From: Diplodia intermedia
Taxonomy: Eukaryota; Ascomycota; Dothideomycetes; Botryosphaeriales; Botryosphaeriaceae
Assembly: GCA_021495925.1 (NCBI GenBank)
Contig: JAKEKT010000022.1
Span: forward strand, 124,001-188,000
Direction: 5' to 3'
Length of the DNA: 64,000 nucleotides
A program made the translations under genes and the position numbers. The notes beneath the pieces are model-generated. The model was not told the DNA's origin. It made no database searches and saw only the letters and a program-made list of their open reading frames with translations. Below, piece by piece: positions 10,901 through 20,381 of the stretch. Position 1 is the stretch's first letter, and every line of letters starts with the position of its first letter.

Positions 10901-13343
10901 GGTAGACCGGTTGTTGCGGTGGTGGCGGGGTTTTCGGGAGGGCAGGGGGCGGCGTCACGGCCTGGGCCGCTATTGTTGGAGGTGCACATTCCTCCAGCTG
11001 GTCATGGGCTGGAGGGAGTAGGCCGTCTGCTTGGGCGGCTGGATGCTGAGGAGAAGCCGCTGGAGAACGAGGCTGGCCAGCTTGCTCTTCAACATCATCC
11101 GTTGCCGCTTCCGCAACATCAGGGCGCGCTTCTGCCAGGGCGGCATCCGCTGAAGGAAGGACGATGATTTCTTTGTTGTCGCTGTGTTCCTCGACGAGCG
11201 TCGGTCCGTTAAGGGAGGACGAGTACTCCGAGTTCCTGCTGCCGCTCCTCCTGCTGCTGCCGTCGAAGTCCGGGTAGTAACAGAACTCTCCGTCGTCGTC
11301 GTTGTGGTTGTTGGTTTCCTCGTCTTCTGACGGGCCGGGTTTGCTGCTTTCATCTGGAACGTGCGTGTCAGATGGAGGGTTCGTATCAACTTGCGGAGAG
11401 CTTCCTTCGGTCGGAGCGTCCCTACCGTTGAGAGGAGGACTTCTTCCGTCATCCGGAGAGCTTGTTTGGTGGTCACCAAGAGATCTTACATCGTCCAGGG
11501 GCTGCGAGATCAGTTCCGCATCTTGAGATGCGGGGTTGCCGGTAGCATGATCTGGCGTTCGCGGCCGCTCATCAACAAATTCATGTGTCGGTGACGGTGC
11601 AGACTGGGTGTTGGAAGTAGGTACTTGATCCTCGACAACCGGAGATTCGGCGTGAGATTCGACGTGAGATTCGGCGTGAGACTGAGCACGGGACTCAGCA
11701 CGGGACTCAGCACGAGGCTCAGGTGCGGGAAAGGCGATGATAAAGTCGGGGTCCGGAAGAGAAACCGGGTCGCTCTCAGGTGTCTTTGGACGATGCTCAG
11801 GTACCGCCGCAGTCTCCGGCTGCACTGATTCCGTAGCATCGACATCCTGGTCCTGCTCCTTAGCGGGTACATGATCCACATCAGTCTCCTCCGGGCCAGA
11901 TGAGGTCGGATCTACTGGGCTTGGAATCCGATGATCGTCGGTCAGCTGTGACACTGGCCGTTCCTCGAGCTTAGTCGTCTCCTCTTGTGCTTCCGAGGTC
12001 TCTTGGATGTCGGCATCCTCATCATGGTCGAAATCCTCGTCAGCCAGCACTTCCGAAGCCGCATCTTCCACATCATCCGCCATCGCAACTTCTGGAACTG
12101 CTGCGTCGTTCCCGCTTACATCCTCGACAGGCGGCGTCACGGACCGTTTCTGCGGCCTGAGCGGCGCCGGCCTGAACGTCAACTCAGCGAAGAACGTCGG
12201 CGTCGGACTCTGGGTGGTCGAAGGTACAACAGCTTGAGCGTTCTCCTGTTTTCTCTCAACACCGCCGGCTGTGGACGCGAACAGTTCGTCAACCGTTAAG
12301 GAGATGGAATCGGGCGCCGGCTGATCTTGTTCCTCTTCCAACGACTGCGAATACACTGACACCGAATCATCAACGCTGATCGGCGGCGCCAGGGCGTGAT
12401 CCTTGGGGCTTCCGCCGTCCACATGCCGATCCAACGACGGCGCCGTGGCATCATCATCGTCGTGATGCTTCTCGCCGCAATAGGAGGAGCCGCCGTCTGC
12501 CCATTCCAGCGCGTCCCTCAGCTCTTGGACCGAATCGGAGGCGGCAATCAGCGCGTACGCCGTCGCCGCTATGTCGTCCGGGAAGGTACCGGTGAAGGGC
12601 GAATCGACTGGTTGCCGACAGAAGTCCGCACGTGACTTCATCAGTGATGAGTGCGAGTCATTGCGTCGATGCCAGCCTGGTGTGAGGGTGGTGTTGTCGG
12701 CTGCGGTTGGCTCCCGAGTGTGGGCATCAGGAGCGTCGGTGGCAGTCTCCGTCTGTTTTGCGGTACTCTCTTCCGGTAGCTCTTCTGGCCGCACGGGCTC
12801 CTTCGACTCTTGCAGCTGAGACGGAGCATCTGATGATTGATGGTGGTAGTGGTGGTTGTGGGAAGAGGAGCGGGACGTGGCGCTGCTGCTCGAAGCCTTC
12901 GTCCCGGTCGTCGTCTGCCCTTTGTTCGACTCGGAGATGGTCGACAGCTGCGGCGAGCAGCAGCTCTGCACCGAGTAGGCCGACGACGCACCCGACGCGA
13001 GCGAGGCGGCGCCCGGGTTGCGCACCGTCAGCGCGCCCCTCGCCAGCCCGTTCTCGGGCACGTTGACGGATGCTAGCTGCGGATGCGAGCGGTACGAAGG
13101 CGTCAGGGCGGCATCGTTGTAGATCGACGCGCGCGACCTCGTGGCCGCCGCGCCGCCGCCGCCGCCGCCGCCGTGCGAAGAAGGCGGAATAGGGGAGACG
13201 GCGCGATCCGAAGTGGTGCGGGTTGTGACGCTCCGCGCGGGCGGAGTGAGGCCGGCGCTGCCGCTGAGGGCTGCGTCGTGCCGCGACCGGCACGGCGCAA
13301 AGAGCCTGTTGCGAATCCTCTTCCTGGTCTTACCGGCGGGCAT
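7926..13343 (-). CDS. NACHT-ankyrin STAND protein (fungal NLR-like) with 850-residue low-complexity N-terminus
   Basis: A single uninterrupted frame of 1805 residues. Residues 1 to about 850 are low complexity: Ser/Thr/Pro- and Asp/Glu-rich, with a poly-Gly run near residue 55 and an imperfect ESRAESRAQSHAES repeat near 540-570. The NTPase core begins with GGLLRITGAPGAGKST; Walker A is residues 860-868. Walker B is LWVFVDAVDEV near 1020, followed by a CVSARE sensor-like segment. A winged-helix-like stretch with LQWVCFATRPLTLRELRVAL follows. From about 1430 to the end there are some nine to ten ankyrin repeats (LLHWAA, ALHIAV, ALHYAT, PLHMAV). This is the STAND architecture of fungal NLR-like proteins linked to non-self recognition, but the usual N-terminal effector (HeLo, goodbye, patatin, PNP_UDP) is not visible. 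The start is the first ATG of the frame. The domain call is firm; the function is inference. Confidence 0.85.
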   Translation of the reverse strand: MPAGKTRKRIRNRLFAPCRSRHDAALSGSAGLTPPARSVTTRTTSDRAVSPIPPSSHGGGGGGGAAATRSRASIYNDAALTPSYRSHPQLASVNVPENGLARGALTVRNPGAASLASGASSAYSVQSCCSPQLSTISESNKGQTTTGTKASSSSATSRSSSHNHHYHHQSSDAPSQLQESKEPVRPEELPEESTAKQTETATDAPDAHTREPTAADNTTLTPGWHRRNDSHSSLMKSRADFCRQPVDSPFTGTFPDDIAATAYALIAASDSVQELRDALEWADGGSSYCGEKHHDDDDATAPSLDRHVDGGSPKDHALAPPISVDDSVSVYSQSLEEEQDQPAPDSISLTVDELFASTAGGVERKQENAQAVVPSTTQSPTPTFFAELTFRPAPLRPQKRSVTPPVEDVSGNDAAVPEVAMADDVEDAASEVLADEDFDHDEDADIQETSEAQEETTKLEERPVSQLTDDHRIPSPVDPTSSGPEETDVDHVPAKEQDQDVDATESVQPETAAVPEHRPKTPESDPVSLPDPDFIIAFPAPEPRAESRAESRAQSHAESHVESHAESPVVEDQVPTSNTQSAPSPTHEFVDERPRTPDHATGNPASQDAELISQPLDDVRSLGDHQTSSPDDGRSPPLNGRDAPTEGSSPQVDTNPPSDTHVPDESSKPGPSEDEETNNHNDDDGEFCYYPDFDGSSRRSGSRNSEYSSSLNGPTLVEEHSDNKEIIVLPSADAALAEARPDVAEAATDDVEEQAGQPRSPAASPQHPAAQADGLLPPAHDQLEECAPPTIAAQAVTPPPALPKTPPPPQQPVYLDDDIEVDAATPDAATTSTAPPFPAFFASDTYRTWSSDGGLLRITGAPGAGKSTLMANLVEHFEETMMMTPAAVPAEDVFSSSGDRPKSSNGTIVSYTFHAAEPVMVDPNQHARGKPVSGLLHALAHQLAQQEQQQYDKHYYLAHNGNDAPSELAALYAADGEEQQRHALSRWDLSEMELQDVLLKHARTRYCGGTGKSRGRRLWVFVDAVDEVGDEEAVGDLLDFFAKLAAVPAVGVCVSAREEVGKAVFKRGDENGLQVRVEDFNADDIAEYVRGELGFALEHFSGIELEQVSQVVEKRARNVFLWAILAVDMIQRDFRGRTRREVREAIERLPFNLDDIYRERVLNVPVDEREQCLRLLQWVCFATRPLTLRELRVALVLRPETKSLADVYAAPDYIASDADIADALHHLSRGLLHVPAFDVHSAPIAAPVHASAKDFLVTRNGLDILAPETSTSPTRTTTDLLLSRRLLHFLSFPEYHDTSKDPATLPLASYATYSWHLHAESAEHHGANQSDLLDLLHTAPTFPRWWWCHATILSSPSFSHPHQPPLDVMDDRLAELLYIQHRRADLTIFDLAAACGLCSTIGAALTAIAETFSPTTSSSTDHDTIGGAGGAERTLLHWAAFSGNEAMVAFFLARPDARPAAVDRRGQTALHIAVIQGHARIVRTLVAALPPGVVDARDEDGRAALHYATLLQDRAVIEALLEPPPPSSAGAAADVNVRDAAGATPLFAPCKAGDADVVARFLELGGAAVNVNARTTDADDNNTSSSPLPARSGSNKKQTVLHAAVSRRRRAVVRLLTRTRPDLDVNARDGAGDAALALAVRAEDVATVAILLERGDLDVNIRRLGQGPGTTTTNSYLHDGPLVAAAVSTGNEALVRALLARPDLDVNARGEHWRSPLHMAVGLGNAAVARLLLAARPDLDVNARDVDGCTALMDAVASGRGDIVRALLARPDADALSGRGLLMAVAEERGGEGVRRVLAERYHGL
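8110..8480 (-). repeat. Near-identical ankyrin inner-helix motif repeated in DNA
   Basis: The segment encoding RPDLDVNAR or close variants recurs near 8110, 8222, 8355 and 8467, with a related copy near 8630. A core of about 16 bases (plus strand GTTGACGTCGAGGTC) is identical in four of them. Spacing is roughly one ankyrin repeat (about 110 bases). Near-identity at DNA level suggests recent duplication or gene conversion among repeats. Confidence 0.7.
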
Positions 13344-14069
13344 GGTTGTGTGTGTTGTACAGTATGTGGGCCGGCAAGCTTGGGGAAGCTTGATATGTTG
13401 TTCCTGATAATCCGTCCCTCCTCAACACCGCAAGAAAGATCTGTTTAAGGGGTAGCCCTACACGCTGTTCATGTACACCGCTTCGAGTGGGGAGGTGGGT
13501 TTGGAGCATCACTGGCCAATAAGGGAGAAGATCTGAGCAGGGATCGAATAGGTCTCGAACACTTTCGTCTTTGCTGCCTATTTTTGGGGAAACCCTTGGG
13601 CGCTTCCTGAGCTGTCCATCTCCCACATGGAGCACTGCCGTTCCATGTGCTCAACAACGGCATTGATGTCCTGCATTCGTGGAGAAGTTGTGAGCTCTGG
13701 TGGCTGGATCGAGTAATGGGCTGTGGGGGAGGCGGTCCGAGCCGCCGCACAGGCCAATTGAAACGCCAAATCGGGCTGAGTCGCTGAGTTCCCGACTCTT
13801 CCAGGGCGCTTCCAAGTTCCGATGCTTCACTCGCACATGTTACGATCTTCCCTTGTTGATTTCCTATCCGGCTTGGTTAATTCCACTTTCATCGGTACAA
13901 CACCAGAGCGAAGCAGCAGATCGACAGGAGACGGACGCTAACGACAGAGCCTACAAAAGAGGGGCGTACTCATCGTGATCATGTGCAGAAAACATCAACG
14001 CCCCCTCCATCCAAAGAAACCATCACGCTCCAAAACACGGGCTATTAACATCGAGTCATTACTTCTCCC
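13344..14069. other. Promoter of the NACHT-ankyrin gene and 3' flank of hmgA
   Basis: About 0.73 kb between two minus-strand genes. It holds the upstream region of the NACHT-ankyrin gene and the 3' UTR of hmgA. Small frames on both strands have no motif, and I see no clear promoter element. Confidence 0.4.
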
Positions 14070-15590
14070 CTAACTGTAGTGTGGCAACTGCTTCTCGGCA
14101 CTCTGGCCACCGGCGCCGTTTTTGATGTCTGCAGGAGTCGGCCGCTTGAAATGCGGCTTCAGCGGCTCCCAGCTTTCGGCGTTGTAGTCCTCTTGCACCT
14201 TCTGGCACTTCTTGAGGCCCCAGTCCGTCACCCCGACCATCAGACAACTTTCAAACATGAAGGCCATGCTGCCCTCGCCAACCTTGGCCGGCTTCAGCTC
14301 GGCGTTTGACGCCTTCTCGTGCGTGTTTGCGTCAGGGCCATGGGCTGACATGACGTTGTGCAGCGATGCGCCAGCAGGTTGGAAACCACCTCCTGTCTTA
14401 GCATCGTACTGGCCGTGAATGAGGCCCATGAACTCGGACATGGTGTTGCGATGGTACCACGGCGGACGGAAGGTGCTATTGGAAGCTGTTAGCGTGCTTG
14501 AGCAGTTGGGAGGCGTGGTAACAAGCTTACTCTTCACCCACCAGCCATCGCGGTGGGAAGATGACGAAGTCGGCAATGGCGGTGCCCACGTGGTCGGACG
14601 GGGCAGTAAGAACGGTGTAGATGGAGGGGTCGGGATGGTCGAATGAGACACTGCCAATAGTGTTGTAGCGGCCTAGGTCGTATTTGTAGGGGTAGTATAG
14701 ACCGTGCCATGCAACAACGTCAAATGGGGTGTGGTTCTGTTTGGCAGCGAAGAGATGGCCGGCAAACTTGGATAGCAGCGTCCACTCGGAATCTGTGTCT
14801 TCGTCGAAATAGGCCACAGGGGCCTGGAAGTCGCGGGCATTGGCCAGGCAGTTGCTGCCAATAGGGCCTAGCTCGGGCAACTGGAAGTGGCCTTGGTACA
14901 GTTCGAGTATGTAGCCGCGCACGGGACCATCTGGCAGGGTCACGCGGTAGCGCACACCACGGGGGATCACGCAGATCTCATTGGGCCGCACCAGGATCTT
15001 GCCCAACTCGGTCTGAATGTCGAGAGAGCCGTGCTGCGGCACGATGAGGAAATCGCCATCGGCTGAGTAGAAGGCGTGATGCGGGTCCATGTCCTTGCCG
15101 GCGGCGTAGATGTAGATGCCGATGCCAGACTTCATGACAGGGGTGCCGGCGCCGGCGACCAAGTGCAGGGAGTGCACCCAGTCAACGGTCTCATCCAAAT
15201 CAAAGGGATCCCATCGCAGCTGGTTGGGGATCTGGTGGATCTTTTCGAACGGCTTGTTCTCTGGGTTGGTGTTGAAGGTGGAGTGTTCACGCGGCTCGAA
15301 GTTGCTGTGGGCCGAGGCGGGCAAGACGCGGTACAGCCACGACTGCAGGTTCTCGTGGCGGGGCGCGGTGAAGGCGGTGCCTGACAGCTTTTCCGCGTAC
15401 AGGCCGTACGGCGGCTTCTGGGGAGAGTTGGCGGCGACGGGCAGCGCGCCCTCTACGGCCTCAGTCCTGCGTGGCGGGGTCAGCGGAGAGGCACATGGGC
15501 GGTCGGGGCAGGTGGAGCGCACTCATGGTAGGAGCTGAAGCCATTCTGGTATTGATATTTTTCGGGGGCCGCGAACTTCGTGGAAGGCAT
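14070..15590 (-). CDS. hmgA: Homogentisate 1,2-dioxygenase
   Basis: Three exons on the minus strand, 15590-15523, 15466-14531 and 14475-14070, giving 469 residues, the usual length. The short first exon encodes MPSTKFAAPEKYQYQNGF; the join restores YHETEAVEGALP and the second join restores WLVGEDTFRPPWYHRN. The enzyme opens the homogentisate ring with O2 to give maleylacetoacetate, the central step of Phe/Tyr catabolism, in the cytosol. Iron ligands expected from the human enzyme are visible: His in WYHRN, Glu in MSEFMG and His in MSAHGPD. The NSPQKPPYGLYAEKLSGTAFT block is family-typical. It is transcribed divergently from fumarylacetoacetase across 784 bp. The start is fixed by the ATG opening the short first exon. 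Confidence 0.95.
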
Positions 15591-16374
15591 CGTGCTCCTC
15601 TTGGTAGTCGGGGTTGAAGAACTCGGTTAGATTGCGTTCGGTGAGCGGAATGAGACTCGGGGGCAGCTGCTTCTTCTCCTCCCTGGACGGGCGGATTCTT
15701 TTAAGCAGGCGGGTCCAGATGCGCTTCTGCTGCAGCTCCGAGGCCGAGGGCTTGTTCGGGTCGTCGTATGAGACTGGAGAGGCAGACGAAGACAGGCGTT
15801 CGGCACCTCGGCCGGCGCTGCTGGCGGACGGCATGCTGTACTTGGCTGTTGGCTCAAGCGGGTGTCGCAGGGGCAAGGTGCCGGGCGGAACTTGAAGGCT
15901 CGCAGCGATCGCCACGGCCCCGTGGAGAGCGGGGAATCAAATGTCATGGCCGCTGCTGCTTGCGGAGCGCTTTCTGTTGGCGCCTGGGCCCGATGAAAGC
16001 GGTGCGGGTGGGGGCTGCTAGGGCAAGGGCAGCGCTCTGGTTGGCGCGCCTTCCCAACAGGGGCACAGACCAGGCGGGACTGGCGGCCACGACTAACACG
16101 CTGCACTCTGCACCGGCGTTAGCGTGCGAGCGAGGATACCCGTTGCTTGAGCCGTGGCAATGCGGAATTGGTCCGTCAACATCCTGCCCCTCCATTCCCC
16201 GCGGGTATGCTCGCTGTGCAGCGCGGCTTGCTTCGGGTGTCGCAGCAAACTCCAGGTGCCTGCCTTAATTACCATCGGTGATCAACTACCCCTCCTTCTC
16301 CCAGTAAAGTCAAGATACCCCCAGCCTGTCCAGCACCTCCTCGTTGCATTCCCATTTCTCCCTCACTACTCACC
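15591..16374. promoter_or_regulatory. Shared divergent hmgA/fahA promoter
   Basis: A 784-bp gap between the two start codons. It contains two direct copies of CGGGTGTCGCAG followed after a short spacer by AGGTGCC, at 15859-15882 and 16234-16260. The octamer TGTCGCAG also occurs in the CYP504 promoter at 18325-18332. In Aspergillus this pathway is induced by aromatic substrates through a Zn2Cys6 regulator; whether these copies are operator sites is inference. The octamer also appears at 4793-4800, so it is not exclusive to this block. Confidence 0.4.
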
Positions 16375-17743
16375 ATGCCGGCGTTGCGCTCCTGGTTCAA
16401 CATCCCCAAGGGATCGCACTTCTCCCTCGCCAACATCCCCTTTGGCATCATTTCCACCTCCGCCAACGCCGCTCCCCGAGTGGCTGTTGCAATTGGTGAC
16501 CATGCCCTGGATCTGGACGCGTTTGCCTCACACAACGGCTTCTCCGCCCTCTCCACCATCCAGCCGCACCAACACGTCTTTTCCGAGCCCACGTTGAACT
16601 CCTTCGCCGCGCTAGGCCGCCCCATTCACAGCGTCGTGCGCAAATACATCCAAGACATCTTCCTGGACAACACGCCCCATGGCTCAGTCCTCAAGGACAA
16701 CACGTCACTGCAGCAGGCGGCGCTGGTGCCGCTCAAGGAAGTGAAGACGCACCTGCCCTTCCAAATCGGCGACTACACCGACTTCTACGCAGGCCTCAAC
16801 CACGCCTTCAATGTCGGCGTGCTCTTCCGCGGCGCCAGCAATGCCCTGCAGCCCAACTACAAGCATCTGCCCGTCGGCTACCACGGCCGCGCCTCTTCAG
16901 TCGTCGTTTCGGGCACGCCTATCGTGCGGCCTAGTGGTCAGATCCTCACGAACCCGACCGCCGAGGTCAAGACGCCCGTCTTCTCGCCCTGCCGCCGCCT
17001 CGACATTGAGCTCGAGCTGGGCGCCTTTGTGTGCCGGAAGACGAAGCTCGGCGAACCCATTCCCATCGACGAGGCGGAGCAGAGCTTGTTCGGAGTGGTG
17101 CTCATGAACGATTGGTCGGCGAGAGACATTCAGGCGTGGGAGTATGTACCCCTCGGCCCGTTCAACTCCAAGAACTTCGGAACGACGATCAGCGCGTGGG
17201 TTGTGTTGGCGGATGCGCTTGAGCCGTTCCTGGCGAAGGGGTTGGAGAGTGACACGGAAGTGTTGCCGTATCTGAAGGAGAAGAAGGCGGAGAACGTGTA
17301 TGACATCAACCTGCAGGTAGATCTGAAGAGTAAGACTATGCCACAACCCGAGGTGGAAAGTATACAGCTAACGTATGGAAACAGCGAGCTCAGGGAACAC
17401 CAATACCATCAGCAAGACCACGGCAAGGAATCTGCTGTTCTCTTTCCCGCAGATGCTGGCGCACCATTCCATCACCGGATGCCCGTTCAATGTGGGAGAT
17501 TTGCTCGGCTCTGGCACGATTAGCGGCAAGGAGGTGAACGAAAGAGGCAGCTTGTTGGAGCAGAACGAAAATGCCAAGACTGCAATCAAGCTTGCTGGTG
17601 GTGAAGAGAGGAAGTTTTTGGAGGATGGAGACGAGATCACCATCACCGGCGTATGCGGAGGCGATGAGGATGCGCTGGTCGGATTTGGAGAGTGCGTCGG
17701 CAGGATCGAGCCTGCTGTCAAGTTCCCCTTCTGCGGGAAGTGA
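16375..17743 (+). CDS. fahA: Fumarylacetoacetase
   Basis: Two exons, 16375-17329 and 17385-17743, giving 437 residues. The intron has donor GTAAGA, a GCTAAC branch site and an ACAG acceptor; a second in-frame acceptor at 17393 would drop three residues. It hydrolyses fumarylacetoacetate to fumarate and acetoacetate, the last step of Tyr/Phe degradation. Key residues by analogy with the mouse and human enzyme: metal-ligand Asp and catalytic His in DYTDFYAGLNHAFNVG, Glu-x-Glu in DIELELGAFV, and Asp in MNDWSARDIQAWEY. The GYHGRASSVVVSGTPI block is also diagnostic. It is divergent from hmgA, supporting co-regulation. An AATAAA lies 19 bases after the stop. Confidence 0.95.
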
Positions 17744-17761
17744 ATCACGGATCCATTTAGC

Positions 17762-17767
17762 AATAAA
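17762..17767 (+). terminator. Polyadenylation signal of fahA
   Basis: AATAAA 19 bases after the fahA stop codon in an AT-richer stretch. The position fits a 3'-end processing element, though fungal signals are often degenerate. Confidence 0.4.
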
Positions 17768-18476
17768 AGTATTTCATGAATGAATCATCTCGTCTTAATT
17801 ACATTGGTCAACGAACGATGTGTGGGCACTCCATGAGCCAGCTGGCTGTTGTGAAATCTACATTAGTACTATATGAATGCACCAACCCATGGCATCATAG
17901 CGGCCTCACCAAGGCAAACAATTAAGCATTTTGCCAGAGTTCAAGCAAGTGCAGTGCAACGGCAGGAATTCCGCCTGGAGCTTGCGGGAGCTATGGCCAC
18001 AATCCACGTCACTGCCGGTTCCGCGACGGAATTGCTCCGCATGTGCCACAGCCAACCCCACACTGCCGATCGGCCTGTCACACCCGTCAATCAAAAAGCC
18101 CCGACACGCACCAGCTGCAACATCCCTTTCCCTTCGATATCCGCTCCCTTGAGGCCCTCGACCTGGCATGGCCAACTGACAAGCCGAAGCCCAAGCTGCC
18201 CCGAGGTTCGTACGAGTCTTCACCAACCCCGTCGGGCCATGGAAGATCCGAGGGTGTTCGCAGAGTGGAGATCGACCGCTGAAGCAATTGCAATCCGGAG
18301 CACGCCTATTGGCCGAGGGAGCCATGTCGCAGGTGACGAAGCCGAAGAGGGGGAGGGCACCACACTGCTGGATGAGCGGCGCGAAACCATGCACCGCGCA
18401 CTAGTCCCGCGTTTCTTGTTGGCTGCCACGGCTGTACGCGGCGGTGCGCTGGGCCAGTCTGCCGTTCCCTAGCCGA

Positions 18477-18486
18477 ATTGGCCAAT
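18477..18486. promoter_or_regulatory. Opposed CCAAT boxes (ATTGGCCAAT palindrome)
   Basis: A perfect 10-bp palindrome in which two CCAAT pentamers overlap head to head, 66 bases upstream of a TATATA and 273 bases before the P450 ATG. Another ATTGG lies at about 18308. CCAAT is bound by the HAP/CBF complex in fungi. Use here is inference from position. Confidence 0.4.
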
Positions 18487-18551
18487 GGCAGCCCGCTTGG
18501 TCGTTGCGCAGGTGGACCTGTCCTGCACGAGAGTGGACGAGACTTGTAAGC

Positions 18552-18557
18552 TATATA
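18552..18557 (+). promoter_or_regulatory. TATA-like box of the CYP504 gene
   Basis: TATATA in an otherwise GC-rich promoter, 202 bases upstream of the ATG. This would allow a leader of about 100-170 bases. Confidence 0.4.
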
Positions 18558-18758
18558 GAAGGCTGGACGTCTGACACGCTCAGAATAGATCCTGAGTAAA
18601 CCATAGCCCTTCTCCCATCAGCAGCTCTCCTCTACCTGGTAGCGTTGGGCGTGAGACCACTTCTCCCTCTCCCCTCATTTCTTACCGTCCCCGCATTTGA
18701 TCGCCTTCCGTCGGAATCGAGGCATCCACACCGACTGAATCCACTGCCTTGCGCCAGC

Positions 18759-20381
18759 ATGTCCATCCAAGTCGCGACCGTCGCCGTGGTAGCGGCCGTG
18801 TTCTTTCTCATTCGCCTCCTAAACCGCACCGACATCCCCAAAATCAAGGGTATCCCCGAGATACCTGGCTGGCCGATTTTCGGGAATCTGATCGAGCTGG
18901 GCGAACATCATGCCAAGGTAGCCCGGGAATGGTCCAAGAAGTACGGGCCTGTCTTCCAGGTCCGCATGGGCAACAGGGTATGCAGCCCTCAAGAGGCTCC
19001 GAGCTTTTGCAGCCACTGACCTCCGCAACAGAGAATCGTCTTCGCCAACTCCTTCGACTCCGTGAAGCACTTCTGGATCAACAACCAGTCGGCCCTGATC
19101 TCGCGCCCCACTCTCCACACCTTCCACACCGTCGTATCGAGCTCCCAAGGATTCACCATCGGCACCTCCCCCTGGGATGAATCCTGCAAGCAGCGCCGCA
19201 AGGCCGCGGCCACGGCGCTGAACCGGCCGGCGGTGCAGAGCTACATGCCCATCATCGACCTGGAGTCGTACGTGTCGATCAAGGAGATGCTCGAGGACAG
19301 CGCTTACGGCGAGAAGGACGTGGACCCGACGCCGTACTTCCAGCGCTTCGCGCTCAACACGTCGCTCACCCTCAATTACGGCATGCGCATCTCCGGCAAC
19401 GTCAGCGACGAGCTGCTGCAGGAGATCGTGCACGTCGAGCGCGAGATCTCCAACTTCCGCAGCACCTCGAACAACTGGCAGGACTACATCCCGCTGATGC
19501 GCATCTGGCCCAGCAAGACGAACCGCGGCGCCGAGGAGTACCGCAGGCGCCGCGACGTCTACCTGACCCGGCTGCTGGACGAGCTCAAGACGAACATCCG
19601 CAACGGCACCGACAAGCCGTGCATCACCGGCAACATCCTCAAGGACCCGGAAGCCAAGCTGAACGAAGCCGAGATCAAGTCCATCTGCCTCACCATGGTG
19701 TCGGCCGGCCTCGACACGGTGCCCGGCAACCTCATCATGGGCATCGCCTCGCTCACCTCGCCCGCCGGCCACGCCATCCAGCAGCGCGCCTACGCCGAGA
19801 TCCAGCGCGCCTACCCGGACGGCGACGCGTGGTCGCGCTGCCTGGTCGAGGAGAAGGTGCCCTACGTCACCGCGCTCGTCAAGGAGGTGCTGCGGTACTG
19901 GACCGTCATCCCCATCTGCCTGCCGCGCGTCAGCACCAAGCCCATAACCTACAACGGCGCGACCGTGCCCGCCGGCACCACCTTCTACATGAACGCCTAC
20001 GCCGCCGACTACGACGAGGGCCACTTCGGCAACCCGTACGAGTTCGACCCCGAGCGCTACCTCAAGACCGCCGCCGACGGCGGGCCCGAGGTCGCCGGCA
20101 CCCCGCACTACGGCTACGGCGCCGGCAGCCGCATGTGCGCCGGCAGCCACCTCGCGAACCGCGAGCTGTACACGGCGTTTGTCCGCTTGATCACCGCGTT
20201 TGAGTTCAGGGCCCCGAAGAAGGAGGAGGACCGCCCGGTGATGGACGCGATGGACGCGAATGCGTTGCCGACGAGCTTGACCATGGAGCCGAAGAGGTTC
20301 AAGGTCGGGTTCAGGGTGAGGGATAAGGAGTCGTTGGAGAGGTGGATTCGGGAGAGCGAGGAGAACACGAAGGATTTGTAG
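18759..20381 (+). CDS. Cytochrome P450, CYP504 family (phenylacetate 2-hydroxylase-like)
   Basis: Two exons, 18759-18977 and 19032-20381, giving 522 residues. The join restores RMGNRRIVFANSFDSVKHFW. An N-terminal membrane anchor (residues 5-20) is followed by the Pro-rich hinge KIKGIPEIPGWPIFGN. The I-helix has SAGLDTVPGN, the ExxR motif is KEVLRYW, and the haem loop is YGYGAGSRMCAGSHLA. Blocks such as SALISRPT, SSSQGFTIGTSPWDESCK and ALNRPAVQSYMPIIDLES are those I associate with Aspergillus PhacA (CYP504A1), which ortho-hydroxylates phenylacetate at the ER towards homogentisate. Assignment to the A rather than the B (3-hydroxyphenylacetate 6-hydroxylase) subfamily is from memory. The position beside hmgA/fahA supports a role feeding homogentisate. 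Confidence 0.88.

Larger units (their letters stand above)
17744..18758. other. Intergenic region, CYP504 promoter
   Basis: About 1.0 kb between fahA and the P450 gene, both on the plus strand. The open frame at 17873-18472 has no motif. The downstream part has CCAAT-type and TATA-type elements, listed separately. I see nothing else. Confidence 0.5.

Noticed and set aside
17873..18472. 199-codon frame between fahA and CYP504
   Set aside because: No motif; it overlaps the CCAAT-containing promoter and matches antisense frames of equal length.
18819..20150. 443-codon minus-strand frame opposite the CYP504 gene
   Set aside because: Val/Gly/Arg-rich shadow produced by strong codon bias; the P450 motifs are on the plus strand.
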